Assembly: GCA_027257055.1 (NCBI GenBank)
Contig: JAPVLO010000039.1
Location: 4,804,501 to 4,868,500 of the forward strand
DNA: 64,000 nt
Reading direction: 5' to 3'
Origin: Cephalopachus bancanus
Lineage: Eukaryota; Chordata; Mammalia; Primates; Tarsiidae
Shown here: positions 12,276 to 24,659 of the stretch, piece after piece
How the letters are laid out: each line of letters starts with the position of its first letter
Position numbering within the stretch: the first letter of the stretch is position 1
Program-made: the position numbers and the translations under genes
Notes under the pieces: generated by a model
The model's input: only the letters and a program-made list of their open reading frames with translations
The model's database searches: none
Told to the model about the DNA's origin: nothing

Positions 12276-13230
12276 CCCCCTCTGAGGGCAGGACCCAGGC
12301 CTGCCTCTGCTGATGACGGTGTTCTCAGCCCCAGTGCAGTATCTAGGATGCAGGAGGAAGTCAAATAACTGAATCCACCCCAGCCTCCACACCTCCAAGA
12401 ATAGTTTCTAAAATGCAACATTCACATTTATCCACCTGGCCTTTTTCAGCAACTTAAATTTGTTAAGAAAAGGAAGCAAGACGTGGGGTTGCCATATGCA
12501 ATGCCATGGGTTCCAAGGATCCTCCCCTCTGCAGGCAAATATTATCTTTACTGAAGCTGGACTGACTTAACACAGAGTGTTTTTAAAATGTGACTGTGTT
12601 TTATTTTACACTGTGTGATCCACTTTGGAAGGGCAGAGTGCCTGTCTAGGGAAGCACACTTAATTTCCCCCTTTATTTAGAATGTTGGCTAATGCTATTA
12701 CAAAGGGAAGTAGCTCTAACATGTGGGTGCCCCCAACAGAGACACAGCTCATGAGTTCAGAGGGCAAAGGAGTTTGACAGCAGCTTCTGAATAGCCAGCC
12801 TTCCTTGTGGTGTGGAGATAATTAACAGCATGCAGAAGACTGCATACATTCGACCATTCCGACCCCCTGCAAAATTCAAATCTGCAGTTGATTTATTTCC
12901 TGGGCTCCTGAAACCAACTTGGTCAAAATGACCCAGGAATAGAATTAGCCAGTCATTGCCCCCTGGTGATCCAGGACAAAGCAAGTCAACCATGGTCAGC
13001 GTGGAACTGGCCACACACAATGACACGCAGACCTGCAGGATGGCAAGGCCCCACCATGGGCCCTCCCCAATCTGGCCCTCGCTGTCTGGGCTGCAGCCGG
13101 AGGCATTTGGGCACAAGTGCATTAAACAAACACATATTGAATTGTGTTGGAGGTTAGGGGGCTGTGGTTGATTAAGTTGCACTCGTAAACTTTATTTATT
13201 TATCCATCCCCTCTCCCCCAACCCTGACGC
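12276..13230. other. Unassigned, gene-free
   Basis: Contains a 141-codon minus-strand ORF (13182-12757) with no recognisable domain, Cys/Trp-rich low-complexity composition and no matching splice context. I treat it as chance. No named repeat is seen. Confidence 0.5.
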
Positions 13231-13605
13231 CAGACCTTTTGCCATCTCACTCTGTGGTTCCTCCCGCTGAAGAGTCAGAGGATATTTCTCCAGCCCCTGA
13301 GGTTGGGTTTAGTCACATGTCTTGCTTTGGCCAATGGAGTCTGACCAAAAACTCAAAAAGTGCGTGCTCACTTGTGCTTGATGAATTCTGCTGTCGCCAT
13401 GAGAACAAGCCCAGACTAGCCTACCACTCCCAGGAGAAGATGAGAGACACCAGGAGCACAGCAGAGCTTCCCCGATGTGCCCAGCCTATAGCAACCCTCA
13501 GCTGACCCTGTAGATCCATGAAAACAAATGGTTGTTGTATTAAACCACTGAGATTAGAGGCGGCTTGTTAGGCAGCATTCTGTAACAAGAGGTAACTGAT
13601 GATGA
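13231..13605 (+). mobile_element. MaLR-like solitary LTR
   Basis: CTTGCTTTGGCCAATGGAGTCTGAC and the end GGTTGTTGTATTAAACCACTGAGATTAGAGG...GTTAGGCAGCATTCTGTAACAAGAGGTAACTGATG match the end pattern of old MaLR-type LTRs. Family assignment is tentative. Confidence 0.5.
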
Positions 13606-13859
13606 TGGTTGCTGCCCTTTATCTCTGTAGATTTTAAGTAATTTTGAACCAACAGCTAGGTAGAGATCCTCTAATTACCTTTATTTATAATGAAGTAAAT
13701 TGGAGAGCTAGTCTGGCCCTGATACTATCTGTTACCTGCCCAGAAAGCCTTCCTTTCTTCTTTCTTATTAACAGAACCCCTATTTTATTCAACTATTGGG
13801 CTGCCTCGTTTCTTAGGGAAAGTTGGCCCAACCTCAAGGAATAAATCATGATTGGTCTA

Positions 13860-14090
13860 AGCAGGGCTGTCAAACTATAGACCAAGAGCCAAATCTGACA
13901 CTCTGACTGTTTTTATAAATACAGTTTTATTGGAACACAGTCAGGCCCATTCATTTATGCACAGTCTATGTATGCTTTAATACCACAAAGGTACAGATGA
14001 GTCATGGCAACAGAGGTTTTCTAGACCCAGGAGCCTAAAATATTACCATCTGGCCCTTTACCGAAAAAGTTTGTTATTCTCTAGTCTAAG
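13860..14090 (-). mobile_element. hAT-Charlie non-autonomous element
   Basis: GGGCTGTCAAACTATAGACCAAGAGCC, then ATACAGTTTTATTGGAACACAGTCAGGCC, then TAAAATATTACCATCTGGCCCTTTACCG. This is the reverse order of the MER1-group element whose ends read CAGGGGTCGGCAAACT and GGGCCAGAT. Confidence 0.7.
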
Positions 14091-14356
14091 ACTTAGATTC
14101 TAAACTAATCGTGCTAGCCCTTTTCTGTACTTTGTCAGTGATTGTTTCAGGACTGGTCTGTAATGCCATTCTGAGTGTTCTATTGAGGAACCACCCCACA
14201 CACATACACATGCCTAGGGTGTGTTTGGGTGAGTTGCAGGCTATCTGCTAAGCTTTTAGGGAAATACTTTGATACAGAAATGTGTAGGGACATGCTGGTG
14301 CCTGAGTACATCATCTGGGGGCCTGAGGCCACACCAATGTCTTCACTTCATTTTAA

Positions 14357-14721
14357 CAGGGCAGGAAAAGCCATGAAAATCAGGAGCTTTCCCCTGAAAA
14401 CTGAAACAAGACAAGGTTGCCCACTCTCACCTCTCTTGTTCAACATTGTGTTAGAAGTCCTAGCTAGGGCAATTAGACAAGAGAAGGAAATCAGGGATGT
14501 CCAAATAGGAAAAGAGGAAGCCAAGTTATCCCTCTTTGCTGATGATATGATCCTATACCTTGAAAATTCAAGAGAATCTGTCAAAAACCTGCTTGCACTG
14601 ATAAAGGACTTTAGCAAAGTCTCAGGATACAAAATAAATGTGCAAAAGAGAGTTGCATTCCTATATACCAACAACAAGCAGGCAGAGACTCAAATTAAAA
14701 GCACAATCCCATTCACAATAG

Positions 14722-14778
<57 letters not shown>

Positions 14779-16478
14779 AAAAGATGAAATACCTCGGCAT
14801 CTTCCTAACCCTAACCAGAGACGTGAAAGACCTCTACAAAGAGAACAACAAAACACTGCTCAAAGAAATCCAAGAAGACACAAACAAGTGGAAAAATATT
14901 CCATGCTCATGGATAGGAAGAATCAACACTGCTAAATGTCCATCCTACCAAAGGCAATCTACAGATTCAACGCAATACCCAGTAAGTTACCAACATCATT
15001 CTTCTCAGACCTGGAAATGACAATACAGAAATTCATATGGAAACATAAATGACCACGAATAGCCAAAACAATCATTAGCAAAAGAAACAAAGCAGGAGGT
15101 AACACACTTCCAGACTTCAAACTTTACTACAAGGCTACAGTCAAAACAGCCTGGTATTGGTACTAGAACAGGCATATAGATCAATGGAACAGGGTAGAAA
15201 TTCCAGAAGAAAGCCCCAATTTCTCAACCAACTCATCTTTGACAAAGTCTCCAACAATAACCACTGGGGAGAGGAGAACATATTCAGTAAATGGTGCTGG
15301 GAAAACTGGCCGATGACCTGCAGAAGATTGAGACAGGACCCCTACCTATCACCATACACAAAAATTAACTCTAAATGGATCAAAGACCTAAACATAAAAC
15401 CTCAAACTATAAGAATCTTAGAAAATGCAGGAGACATCCTTATGGAAATTGGAACTGGCAACCAATTCCTATTCAGAACCCTAAATGCCCATATAACAAG
15501 AAATAAGATAGACAAGTGGGACCTCATCAAACTAACCAGCTTCTGCAAAGCAAGAGAAACCATTAAGAGAGCAGGGAGACAGCCCACAGAATGGTAAAAA
15601 AATATTTGCCAACTGTATATCTGACAAAGATCTAACATCTAGGATCTACAAGAAACTCAAACACACCAAAAGGAAAAAAAAAACAGCCCCATTAAAAAGC
15701 GGGCAAAAGACACGAATAGACACTTCTCAAAAGAAGATATGTGGGCAGCCAACAGATACATGAAAAAGTGCTCAGTCTCACTCATCATCAGAGAAATGTA
15801 AGTCAAAACCACACTGAGATACCACCTAACCTCAGTAAGAATGGCCACCATTAATAAAACAAACAACAACAGATGCTGGTAAGGATGCGGAGCAAAAGGA
15901 ATATTTCTACACTGCTGGTGGGAATGCAAACAAGCACGACCTCTTTGGAAGACAGTGTGGCAGTTTCTGAAAGAACTAGAAATTGACCTTCCATATGACC
16001 CAGCAATTCCCCTATTGGGAATATACTCAGAGGAACTCAAATCATTTTACAAAAAAGATACCTGCACACATATGTTTGTTGCAGCCATATTCACATAGCA
16101 AAAACATGGAACCAATCTGTTGCCCAGTGAAGCTGGACTGGATTTTTAAAATGTGATACATATACACAATGGAATATAAAGGACAAATATATGGGCTTCG
16201 CAGCAACTTGGATGGATTTAGAGTCTATCATACTCAGTGATCTATCACAGAAACAAAGAAGAGAGTACCATATGTTCTCACTCATAAGTGGACCATGAAC
16301 AATTATACTACTACAAGAAAGCAATTGGCAGTAGTGGGAAACTGTCAGAGGATGGGGGTGGGAACGACAGTTGAAGGAAACTGCTAGGGAGGGAGGGGCA
16401 TACCTCATCAACAAGGGTCCCTGCATAATCAATGTCTGTATACCTAACCCTGAATTGTACTCCACATCTTTATAATAA
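14357..16478 (+). mobile_element. 5'-truncated lemur-type L1 with an expanded (CA)n in ORF2
   Basis: Covers the reverse-transcriptase part of ORF2 to the 3' end. The RT active-site motif FADDM is visible near 14538-14552 in an open stretch to 15020. Further open stretches (15157-15597) are separated by stops. The 3' end is CCTAACCCTGAATTGTACTCCACATC followed by an A-rich tail from about 16472. A 52-bp CA tract lies inside ORF2 at 14723-14774. It is flanked on both sides by older L1 5'-region sequence, so it probably inserted into that element. No target-site duplication was recognised. It is defective, lacking the endonuclease domain. Confidence 0.92.
14723..14774. repeat. (CA)26 microsatellite
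   Basis: Pure uninterrupted CA dinucleotides, 52 bases, embedded in the L1 ORF2 frame. In that frame it reads as alternating Thr-His. Confidence 0.98.
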
Positions 16479-17457
16479 AAAAAGAAAAAAAGAATTCAAA
16501 AAGAAAAAAAACCAGAAGCTTCCCTGGTGGAGGTGGCCAACTTGATTAGAGAGGAATGAGGGGGAAAGCCCAGGGTATAATCAAAAACAATATAAAAATC
16601 AGTAGCAAACAAACAAGAAATATTAACTTCTCCACTAGCCTGAGGGTGTAACACTGTACGGGACAATCAACATACCTGCAGACTAGCCAGAAAATCTAGA
16701 GGAGGATCCTGTGAATAAGATGGCCATGGTGAGCCTTGATAAGCTCCCTCAGGTTCCTGCCAGTCTGGAAGGATGCATACATGTGAAAGGCTACACACAT
16801 GCTCAAAGGAAACTAGAAATGCCCATCCCCAACTTTTTCACCCCACCCACCACAGCCAGTGCCCATGCATACTATTGTAAGCAGGGGGCCTGAGAACTGG
16901 TCTATCTGCCTACTGCCACCAGAGTCCACACACATCATCTGGAGATCTGGAAATAAACCCGCCACACATTGCCACCTAGGAACCCAGTGGTCCACTCACC
17001 TACCTGACCCACCATTGCCACCTCTGGCACTGAAGCAAGCCATCTGGAGGCCCAGGGATTGGCCTACCTGAACCTGCTATCACTAGTGCCCACATATGCC
17101 ACCCAAGGTCTCAAGGACTAGTAAAGCCAGCCCACTGCCACCACCACTGGCACCTGAGGACTGGCCCACCTAACATCTCTGTCCCCAGAAAAACCTCACC
17201 ACAACCTACACAAACAACCAGAGCCTAAGCCACTGAGGAACTCAGACACCACTGATGTGCTGATTACTGCCAAATACATCATGTGGAGGCCACGCCGTTG
17301 CACCTACCCATAGTTTAAGCCAAAGTGCCCTACACAACCACTTATGGGAAAGGTCTTTCCCCACAAAAAACCAATCCATAAAACTGGAAGAAGTAACTGT
17401 GACACCAGAGCCACAGATATCAATGTAAGGACACAAGAAGCATGGAAAAGCAAGGGG

Positions 17458-17575
17458 GCTGGGTGCAGTAGCTCACATCTGTAGCCCCAGCACTTTGGAA
17501 GGCCAAGGCAGATGAATCACTTGAAGCCAAGCATTTGAGACCACCTGGGCAGCATAGTGAGACCCTGTCTCAAGA
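17458..17575 (+). mobile_element. Free left Alu monomer (FLAM-like)
   Basis: One left monomer only, from GGCTGGGTGCAGTAGCTC to GTGAGACCCTGTCTCAAG, within L1 5' sequence. Monomeric forms predate dimeric Alus. Confidence 0.8.
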
Positions 17576-19820
17576 CGGAAAGGAATGGGAAGATAAAGAC
17601 ACAGGGAAAGGAAAGGAAGCACAAGGACAAAGAAAATGCAAGAAAACATGACACTTCCAAAGGAACACAATAATTCTTCAGCAACAGATTTCATTGAAAA
17701 AGAAATCTATGAAATGTCTAAAAAGAATTTAAAATAATGGCACTGAACTCAGGGAGATGCAAGAGAATGCAGATAATAAATATTTAAAAAGCAGGAAAAC
17801 AACTCATGATCTGAATGAGAAATTCAACAAAGACATAGACATCATAAAAAGAAACAGAAATCCTGAAATTGAATAGTTCAGTGAATGAAATACAAATACA
17901 ACTGAGAGCTTCAACAACAGGAAAACAGGCTAATTCAAGCAAAAGAAAGAATTTGCAAACTTAAATACAAATCTTTTGAAATAACCAAGTCAGACTCAAA
18001 AAAAAGAAAGGAAAAAAGAAAGAAAATGAAGAAAGTCTATGTGATACGTGGGACACTATAAAGTGACCAAATATTCTGATTTTGGGAGTTGCAGAAGGGA
18101 AAGAAATGGACAAAGGCTTAGAAAACCTATTTAGCAAAATAATAACTGAAAACTTCCCAAGTTCTGCAAGAGATGTAGACATCCAGATACATAAAGCTCA
18201 AAGATCCCCAAACATATACAATCCCAAGATGATTTCTCTAAGGCATAAGCTGTGAAAAGTCAAAGACAAAGGGAGAATTCTAAAAACAAAGAGAAAAGCA
18301 TCAAGTCATATATAAGGGAACCTCATCAGACTAAAAGTGAGTTCCTCAGCCAGAACTTTACAGGACAAGAGAGAATGGGATGATACATTAAAAGTGCAAA
18401 AAGAAAAAAAAAAGGTCATCCAATAATACTATACCCAGCAAACCTATCCTTCAAAAATGAAGGTGAAATAAAATGTTTCCTATACAAGCAAAAACTGAGA
18501 GAATTCATCTCCATTAGACCAGTCCTGCAAGAAATGCTTAAGTGAATCCTACATCTGGAAACAAAAGGATAATATCTACCATCATGAAAATACATGAAAG
18601 TACAAACTCATTGGTGGAGCAAACACACAAATGGGAAAGAGAAAAAACTCAGATGTTACCACTACAGAAAACTACCACACTATAATGAAATGATAAACAA
18701 TAAGAGAAGCAGAAAGGAAAAATGGATACAGAAAACAACAAGATGATAGATTAAGTCCCTACCTATTAATAATAACCTTAAATGTAAATGGATTAAATTA
18801 CTCACTTTAAAGATATAGACTGGCTGAATGGATTTTTTTAAATGACCCAACTATATGCTTCTTACAAGAAACTCACTTCACCCCTAAAGCTACAAATAGA
18901 CTGAAAGTGAAGAGATGGAAAAATATATTCCACACAAACAGACATCAAAGCAAGGAGGGGTAACTATACTTATAACAGATAAAACAGACTTTAAGTCAAA
19001 AACTATAAAAAGAGAAAAAAAATGTCATTATATAGTGATAAAGGGGAGCAATTCAGTAAGCAGATACAATTCTAAATATATATGCACCCAACCAGAGCAC
19101 CCAGATATATAAAGCAAATACCACTATATCTAAAGAGAGAAATAGACTCCAATACAACAATAGTTGGGGACTTTAATGCCTCACTTTCAGCATTAGACAG
19201 ATCATCTCAACAATAAAATCAACTAAGAAACACTGGATTTAAATCTTACTTTAGACCAAATGAACCTAGCAGATATTTGCAGAATAATTTGTCCAACAGC
19301 TACAGAACACATATTCTTCTCATCAGCACATGGAACATTCTCCAAAATAGACCATATGTTGAATCACAAAAACAAGTCTCAACAAATTTAAGGAAATTAA
19401 AATCATGATATCAAGGATCTTCTCAGACCACAATGGAATAAAATTAGAAATCAATAACAAGATGTGGAAATTATGCAACTGCATTGAAACTAAACAACAT
19501 GCTCCTGAATAACCAATGGGTCAATGAAGAAAATAAGAAGGAAATAAAAAAAAAAAATTTGAAGCAAATTAAAATTAAAACACAACAAAAAATTTTGCAA
19601 AAATCTATGGGGTACAGTTAAATCAGTGTTAAGAGGGAATTTTATAGCAATAAATGCCTACATCAGAAAAGTAAATAGAGTACACATAAGCCACTTAATG
19701 ACTCACCTCAAGAAACTAGAAAAGCAAAACAAACCAAACTCAAAATTAGCAGAAGGACAGAAATAATAAAGAGCAGAATAGAACTAAATAAAACAGAGAT
19801 TAAAAAAAAAAAAACTACAA

Positions 19821-19970
19821 GCCAGGCATGGTGGCATGCACCTGTAATCCCAACTGTTCAGGAGGCTAAGGTAGAAGAATCGCTTGAGCCCAGGATATCA
19901 AGGCTGCAGTGAGCTATGATTGTCTCACTGCAATCCAGCCTAGGTAACAGAGCAAGACTCCATCTCATTT
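19821..19970 (+). mobile_element. Free right Alu monomer (FRAM-like)
   Basis: Starts GCCAGGCATGGTGGCATGC and holds a single right-type monomer with TCAAGGCTGCAGTGAGCTATGA, ending GACTCCATCTC. It is inserted in L1 ORF2. Confidence 0.8.
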
Positions 19971-21238
19971 GAAATAATAATAATACAAAATATTAACAAA
20001 ATGAAAAGTTGACTTTTGAAAAGGTAAATAAAATTGACAACCCACTAGCTAGACTAACAAAACAATAAAAGATCCATATAAATAAAATTAGAAATACAAG
20101 GGAGTTACTATAATTGATACTTCAGAAATACAAAGGATCATTAGAGATTATTATGAACAACTATACAATAACAAACTGAAAAACCTAGAGGAAATGAATA
20201 AATCTCTAGACACATACAACCTACCAAGATAGAATCAGAAAGAAACAGAAAACCTAAACAGATCTATAATGAATAACAAAATTAAATCAGTAATGAAAAG
20301 TCTCCCAATAAAGGAAAGCCCCAGAGTGGATGGCTTTTGTACTGAATTCTAGCAAACTTATAAAGAGGAACATCAATTCTTCTCAAACTATTCCAAAAAC
20401 CTGAAAGGAAAAAATTCTTCCTAACTCATTCTACAAGAACAGCATTACCTTTATACCAAAATCAGACAAGAGCACAATAAAAAAGAAAACTATAGGCTAA
20501 TATCCTTAATGAACAGAGATGCAAAAATCTTCAAAAAACTATTAGCAAATCAAATCCAACAACACATCCGAAAGATAATACAACATTATCATGAGGGATT
20601 TATCCCATGGATACAAGGATGGTTTAACATCCACAAATCAATAAATGTGACACATCATATAAGCAGAATAAAAGGCAAAAACCACATGATCATCTTAATG
20701 GTTGAAAAAAAAGTGTTTGATAAAATTCAACACTCCTTTGTAATAACAACTCTCAAATTAGGCATGGAAGGAACATACTCAACATAATAAAGGCCATAAA
20801 TGACAAACCCACGGGTAACATCATATTGAATAGATAAAAGCTGAAAGCCTTTCCTCTAAGAACTGCAACAAGACGAGGATGCCTACTTTCTCCGCTTGTA
20901 TTCAACACAGCACCAAAAGTCTTAACCAGAGCCACCAGGCAAAAGAAAGAAATAGAAGGCATCCAAATTAGAAAAGGGGAAGTCAAACTGATGCTCTTTG
21001 CAGATGACATAATCTTATATTTAGGAAAACCCAGACTCCACCCCAAAAAAATGCTTTGAACTGATAAACAAATTCAGTAAATTTGAGGATACAAAATCAA
21101 CATACAAAAATCAGTAGTGGTTTTGTATACCAATAACAAACTAGCTGAAAAATAAATCGAGAGAGCAATCCCATTTACAATAGCTACAAAAAAAATAAAA
21201 TACCTAGAAATAAACCTAAGCAAGGAGGTAAAAGACCT

Positions 21239-21530
21239 CTTTTTTTTTTTTTTTTGAGTTGGAGTCTCACTCTGTCGCCCAGACTGGAGTGCAGTGGCCG
21301 CTCCCGGCCACCGCAGCCTCAATCTGCTGGGCTCTGGCGATCCTTCCGCCTCAGCCTTCCAAGTAGCCAGAATTACAGGCATGAGCTACCACACCCAGCT
21401 GATTTTTTTTATTTATTGTAGAGATGAGGTCTCGCTGCCCAGGCGGGTCTCGAACCCGTGGGCTCAGGCAATCCACTCACCTCAGCCTCCCAAAGGTGTG
21501 GGATTACAGGCTGAGCCACCGAGCCCGGCT
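21239..21530 (-). mobile_element. Alu dimer, lemur-type
   Basis: Antisense copy starting with poly(T) and GAGTTGGAGTCTCACTCTG, ending GCTGAGCCACCGAGCCCGGC. GTAAAAGACCTCTT is duplicated on both sides (before 21241 and from 21532), a clean target-site duplication within L1 ORF2. One of only two minus-strand Alus in the window. Confidence 0.96.
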
Positions 21531-22410
21531 CAGTAAAAGACCTCTTTAAGAAAAACTACAAAACACTGATGAGAGAAATTAAAGAGGTCAAAAATAAATG
21601 AAAAGACATCCTATGCCTGGATCAGAAGAAATAATATAAAATGACCATACTACCCAAAGCAACCTATAGATTTAATGCTATCCCTGTCAAAATACAATAG
21701 CATTCTTTACAGAAATAGAAATGAAAAGTCTTAAAATTCATATGGAACCACAAAAGATTCTAAATAGCCAAAGTAATACTGAGCAAAAAGAACAAAGTTG
21801 GAGGCATTCTACTCCCTGACTTCAAAATATAATGCCAAGCAATAGTAACCAAAACAACATGGTATTGATATAAAAACAGACACATAGACAAATGAAACAG
21901 AATAGGGAACCCAGAAATAAATCCATGTATTTCAAACCAACTGATTTTTGACAAAGGTTCCAAGAACATACATGGGGAAAGGACTGTGGCAGCTGCCGTG
22001 ACCAAAAGAGGAAGGCAAGAGCTTCACAGAAACTTCAAATAAAAACCCAACATCCCAAGCTACTAGTTTAGCCAACCTTGGGATCAGCTAACTCTGGTCT
22101 TAGTATGTAAGACGACAAACCACCATTGTTCAACCTGGGTGGCCCATCAGCAGCTGCTAAATAGTCAAAGCGGTGGCCTCCTCCCAGAGCACTACAAGAC
22201 CCAGACATGGCCATTCAGTCACAGGCAGAAAGGAGAAGGAGAGGGCAAGGAGACCAGGCTGGCCCTGCCAGAGGCTGGACATGCCTGTCCTGCTTGCCCC
22301 AAACAGCCTGGATCCTGTGCAAGGAACTGAGGAGGTGGTCCCTGCGGCCACAGGCCAGGAAAAATAACCCATCCACCAATGTGTAAACCTGGCCTGGGGG
22401 AGGATCATTT

Positions 22411-22496
22411 CCTCAGTCTTGCGAATACAATCAACCTCTCCTCCTACAGGAGGACACCTGTAGGAGGAGAGGTTGATTGTATTCACAAGGCTGAGG
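22411..22496. repeat. Hairpin-forming inverted repeat, 40-bp arms
   Basis: Arms 22411-22450 and 22457-22496 are reverse complements with two mismatches (22422/22485 and 22417/22490). The inner 28 bp are perfect and the loop is only 6 bases (22451-22456). Confidence 0.95.
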
Positions 22497-22547
22497 ACTT
22501 GGAAGCTCCCATGTATTTGCAAGGCTGAGGACATGGAAGCTCCCATC
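22480..22547. repeat. 34-bp tandem duplication overlapping the hairpin
   Basis: Units 22480-22513 and 22514-22547 (TATT..CAAGGCTGAGGAC.TGGAAGCTCCCAT) differ at a few positions. The first unit overlaps the right arm of the inverted repeat. Confidence 0.9.
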
Positions 22548-22920
22548 CAGGCTCATTTCTGAGAGGACAGAAGTGATGCTGGAATGCCCTTCCTCCACTG
22601 GCCGAAGATGAAGAATCGGGGAGCAAGCCAAGCATGAGAGCTACAGGAATGGATGTGCAGAAACCACATCTCTAGACACCAGGTCTAACAATGAACACCT
22701 GAAGTCCTGCCTGCTAGCATCCTCCTTCCCTCTAAACCAGAGGGAATAAATTTTGCTCCAGCACACCCGGATGTAGGAAATATCGCGTTCCTATTTCTGT
22801 AACCTCAGTTAAATCTGCTCTGAGTCCCCGAGTGCCTGGCAGGTGGAGAATTCGTTCTTGTTTTACCGGGGCTTCTTTCCCTTCTCCGGGGGCTTACGTA
22901 AGAATTCTGGGCTTGCACAC

Positions 22921-24259
22921 TGTTGAAAAGCCAGGTAGGATCGAGGTCTCTGGAGGTTTCCCTTGTTGCGACTGCCCCTGATCTGTCAACCTTTGGGAGC
23001 CAGCTGCTACAAGAAGTCTTTCACAGGGTCATTTCACTGACCACAAGCATGGCCCCAGGGCCCCTCACTGTGGCAGTCTCCACTACACATAGGAAATCAC
23101 AAAAACCTTCTCATAATCTCAGCTTTCTCTGAGATCCAGCCACATCCAGCTGTTCACTTCTAAACTCAGACGCCAGATCTTCCCCATCATCCTCAACCCG
23201 GGGGATGGTTCAGCTAAATTCTCCTCAATGGGCCTCAGACGCCAAAGCCTCATCTTCCCTCTTCAGGGAGGTGACACAAGGTCACCTGAGGTGTTTGGAA
23301 GCCCAATGCTGACCTCCCTGAGAGGTAGAAGAGTGGGAACAAGACTCTCGTGTCCAAGCACTGTGTTCATCCCATTCCCCAGTGTCTGGCACACAGTAGA
23401 TGCTGTTGGTGTCTGTAAAACTGAACTCCTGAGGTTGAAACAATTAGGAGAAACCTACCAAGCAACAGGATGGAAAACCAACTACAAAAAAAGAAAAGAA
23501 AAAGAAATGAAGCAATCCAGGCTTTGAGTTCTGAACACAAGGGCACCAGCCCAAGTTTGGGCAATTTGAGTACAACAGCCATTTCGCCCGCAAACAAACT
23601 GGCACTGACTCTGGAAACCTCCCTCTGCCTCTTAAAGAGAGCCAGGTTCTCTTTCTCCAAGTGTGTAGCATGTCTCCTCGGGTCTCAAGAGAGCAGCACC
23701 CAGCCACCAGTTAAGGACTGCAGCTAGCTGCCAAGAGTTTGACAGTTGAAGTATTATACTTTATAGGGAATGAAGTAATACCCACATTGATCTACCACCA
23801 CTTTCCACAGGGTGGGTCCCATCAGTGGAATTGTTTGCACATCAAGCATCTCACAGAGGGCTCAACTACATACTTTTGGAATTAGGTGCACAGAGGAGTG
23901 AGGCTGCTTGCAAAAATAAAGGGACAAGAACTCGGAATTCCCAGAGCAGTCCGTGACAGAGCAGGAAAGCAGGAAATAGAGGGCAGGGTGCAGTCCAGTG
24001 AGAGAAGTTCATGAGTTGGTCAATACCAGGCATACAGTGGAATGACCCCCTCCATGAGGCCCACCTCAGATGAAGTCAACAAAACCCATCCACACTTGGT
24101 GCAAGTGGTTGATGTTTATGGAAACCAAAGCAAGGGCCACGATCCTGGTCAGTAGAGTAGGGAATAGAGGCAGCAATTATGGCCATGTGTGTCCAGGAAG
24201 CTGGGTGGCTCTGAGGTGTTGAGCCCCCATCCCAGCCAGGTTAAAAATCTTAGGGCTAA
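22921..24259. other. Unassigned, gene-free
   Basis: A short L2-like tail (CCAGTGTCTGGCACACAGTAGATGC) is visible around 23380-23405. Otherwise only short ORFs without domains. No exon is supported. Confidence 0.5.
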
Positions 24260-24550
24260 GCCGGGCTCGGTGGCTCAGCCTGTAATCCCGCGCCTTTGGG
24301 AGGCTGAGGTGAGTGGATTGCCTGAGCCCGCGGGTTCGAGACCCGCCTGGGCAGCGAGACCTCATCTCTATAATAAATCAAAAAAAATCAGCCGGGCGTG
24401 GTAGCGCACGCCTGTAATTCCGGCTACGTGGAAGGCTGAGGCGGAAGGATCGCCGGAGCCCACCAGGTCGAGGCTGCGGTGGCCGGGAGCGGCCACTGCA
24501 CTCCAGTATGGGCGACAGAGTGAGACTCCAACTAAAAAAAAAAAAAAAAA
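24260..24550 (+). mobile_element. Alu dimer, lemur-type, CpG-rich
   Basis: Starts GCCGGGCTCGGTGGCTCAG and keeps nearly all lemur-type CpGs. A 15-bp target-site duplication AAAAATCTTAGGGCT flanks it. It is probably one of the youngest Alus here. Confidence 0.97.
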
Positions 24551-24659
24551 ATCTTAGGGCTTCAACATTTGTGATCTACGGAATCTGTGGGCCTGAGAAC
24601 ATGAGCTCATGAATAAACAGTCCGGTGCCTCTCCCAGCCACACTAGTCCCAGTTGTGAC

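Larger units (their letters stand above)
14200..21984 (+). mobile_element. Long old L1 (5' region, ORF1, ORF2), interrupted
   Basis: 16513-17700 has the Pro/Thr-rich 5' UTR pattern of older primate L1 (repeated GCCACC...CTGGAGGCC stretches). The 14200-14356 segment with ATCATCTGGGGGCCTGAGG probably belongs to the same 5' UTR, split by the younger L1. 17700-18700 is decayed ORF1 (the AACTTCCCAAGTTCTGCAAGAGATGTAGACATCCAG region). 18750-21984 is decayed ORF2, from TAATAACCTTAAATGTAAATGGATTAAATT to GACAAAGGTTCCAAGAACATACATGGGGAAAGGACT. The RT FADD motif is visible at about 20998-21010. The 3' end is missing. Stops are frequent; it is inactive. A FLAM, a FRAM and an Alu have inserted. Confidence 0.85.
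21985..22920 (+). other. Possible old LTR-like block
   Basis: L1 homology stops at 21984. The following DNA starts TGTGGCAGCTGCCGTGACC and contains an AATAAA (22745) followed by a C/T-rich end, as in LTR R/U5 regions. I cannot name a family and see no primer-binding site or coding region. It encloses the palindrome at 22411-22496. It could equally be unique DNA. Confidence 0.25.

Noticed and set aside
12757..13182. 141-codon minus-strand ORF
   Set aside because: No family resemblance, and it runs through ordinary unique DNA with no exon signals.
14229..15020. 263-codon ORF as a host gene
   Set aside because: From about codon 43 on it is L1 ORF2 reverse transcriptase. The start lies in unrelated flanking DNA.
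22411..22496. Calling the hairpin a microRNA gene
   Set aside because: The near-perfect stem and 6-base loop are atypical for animal pre-miRNAs, and no expression evidence is available from sequence alone.
21985..22920. Confident endogenous retrovirus call
   Set aside because: Only an AATAAA and a vague LTR-like layout are seen; no paired LTR, primer-binding site or gag/pol coding text was recognised.
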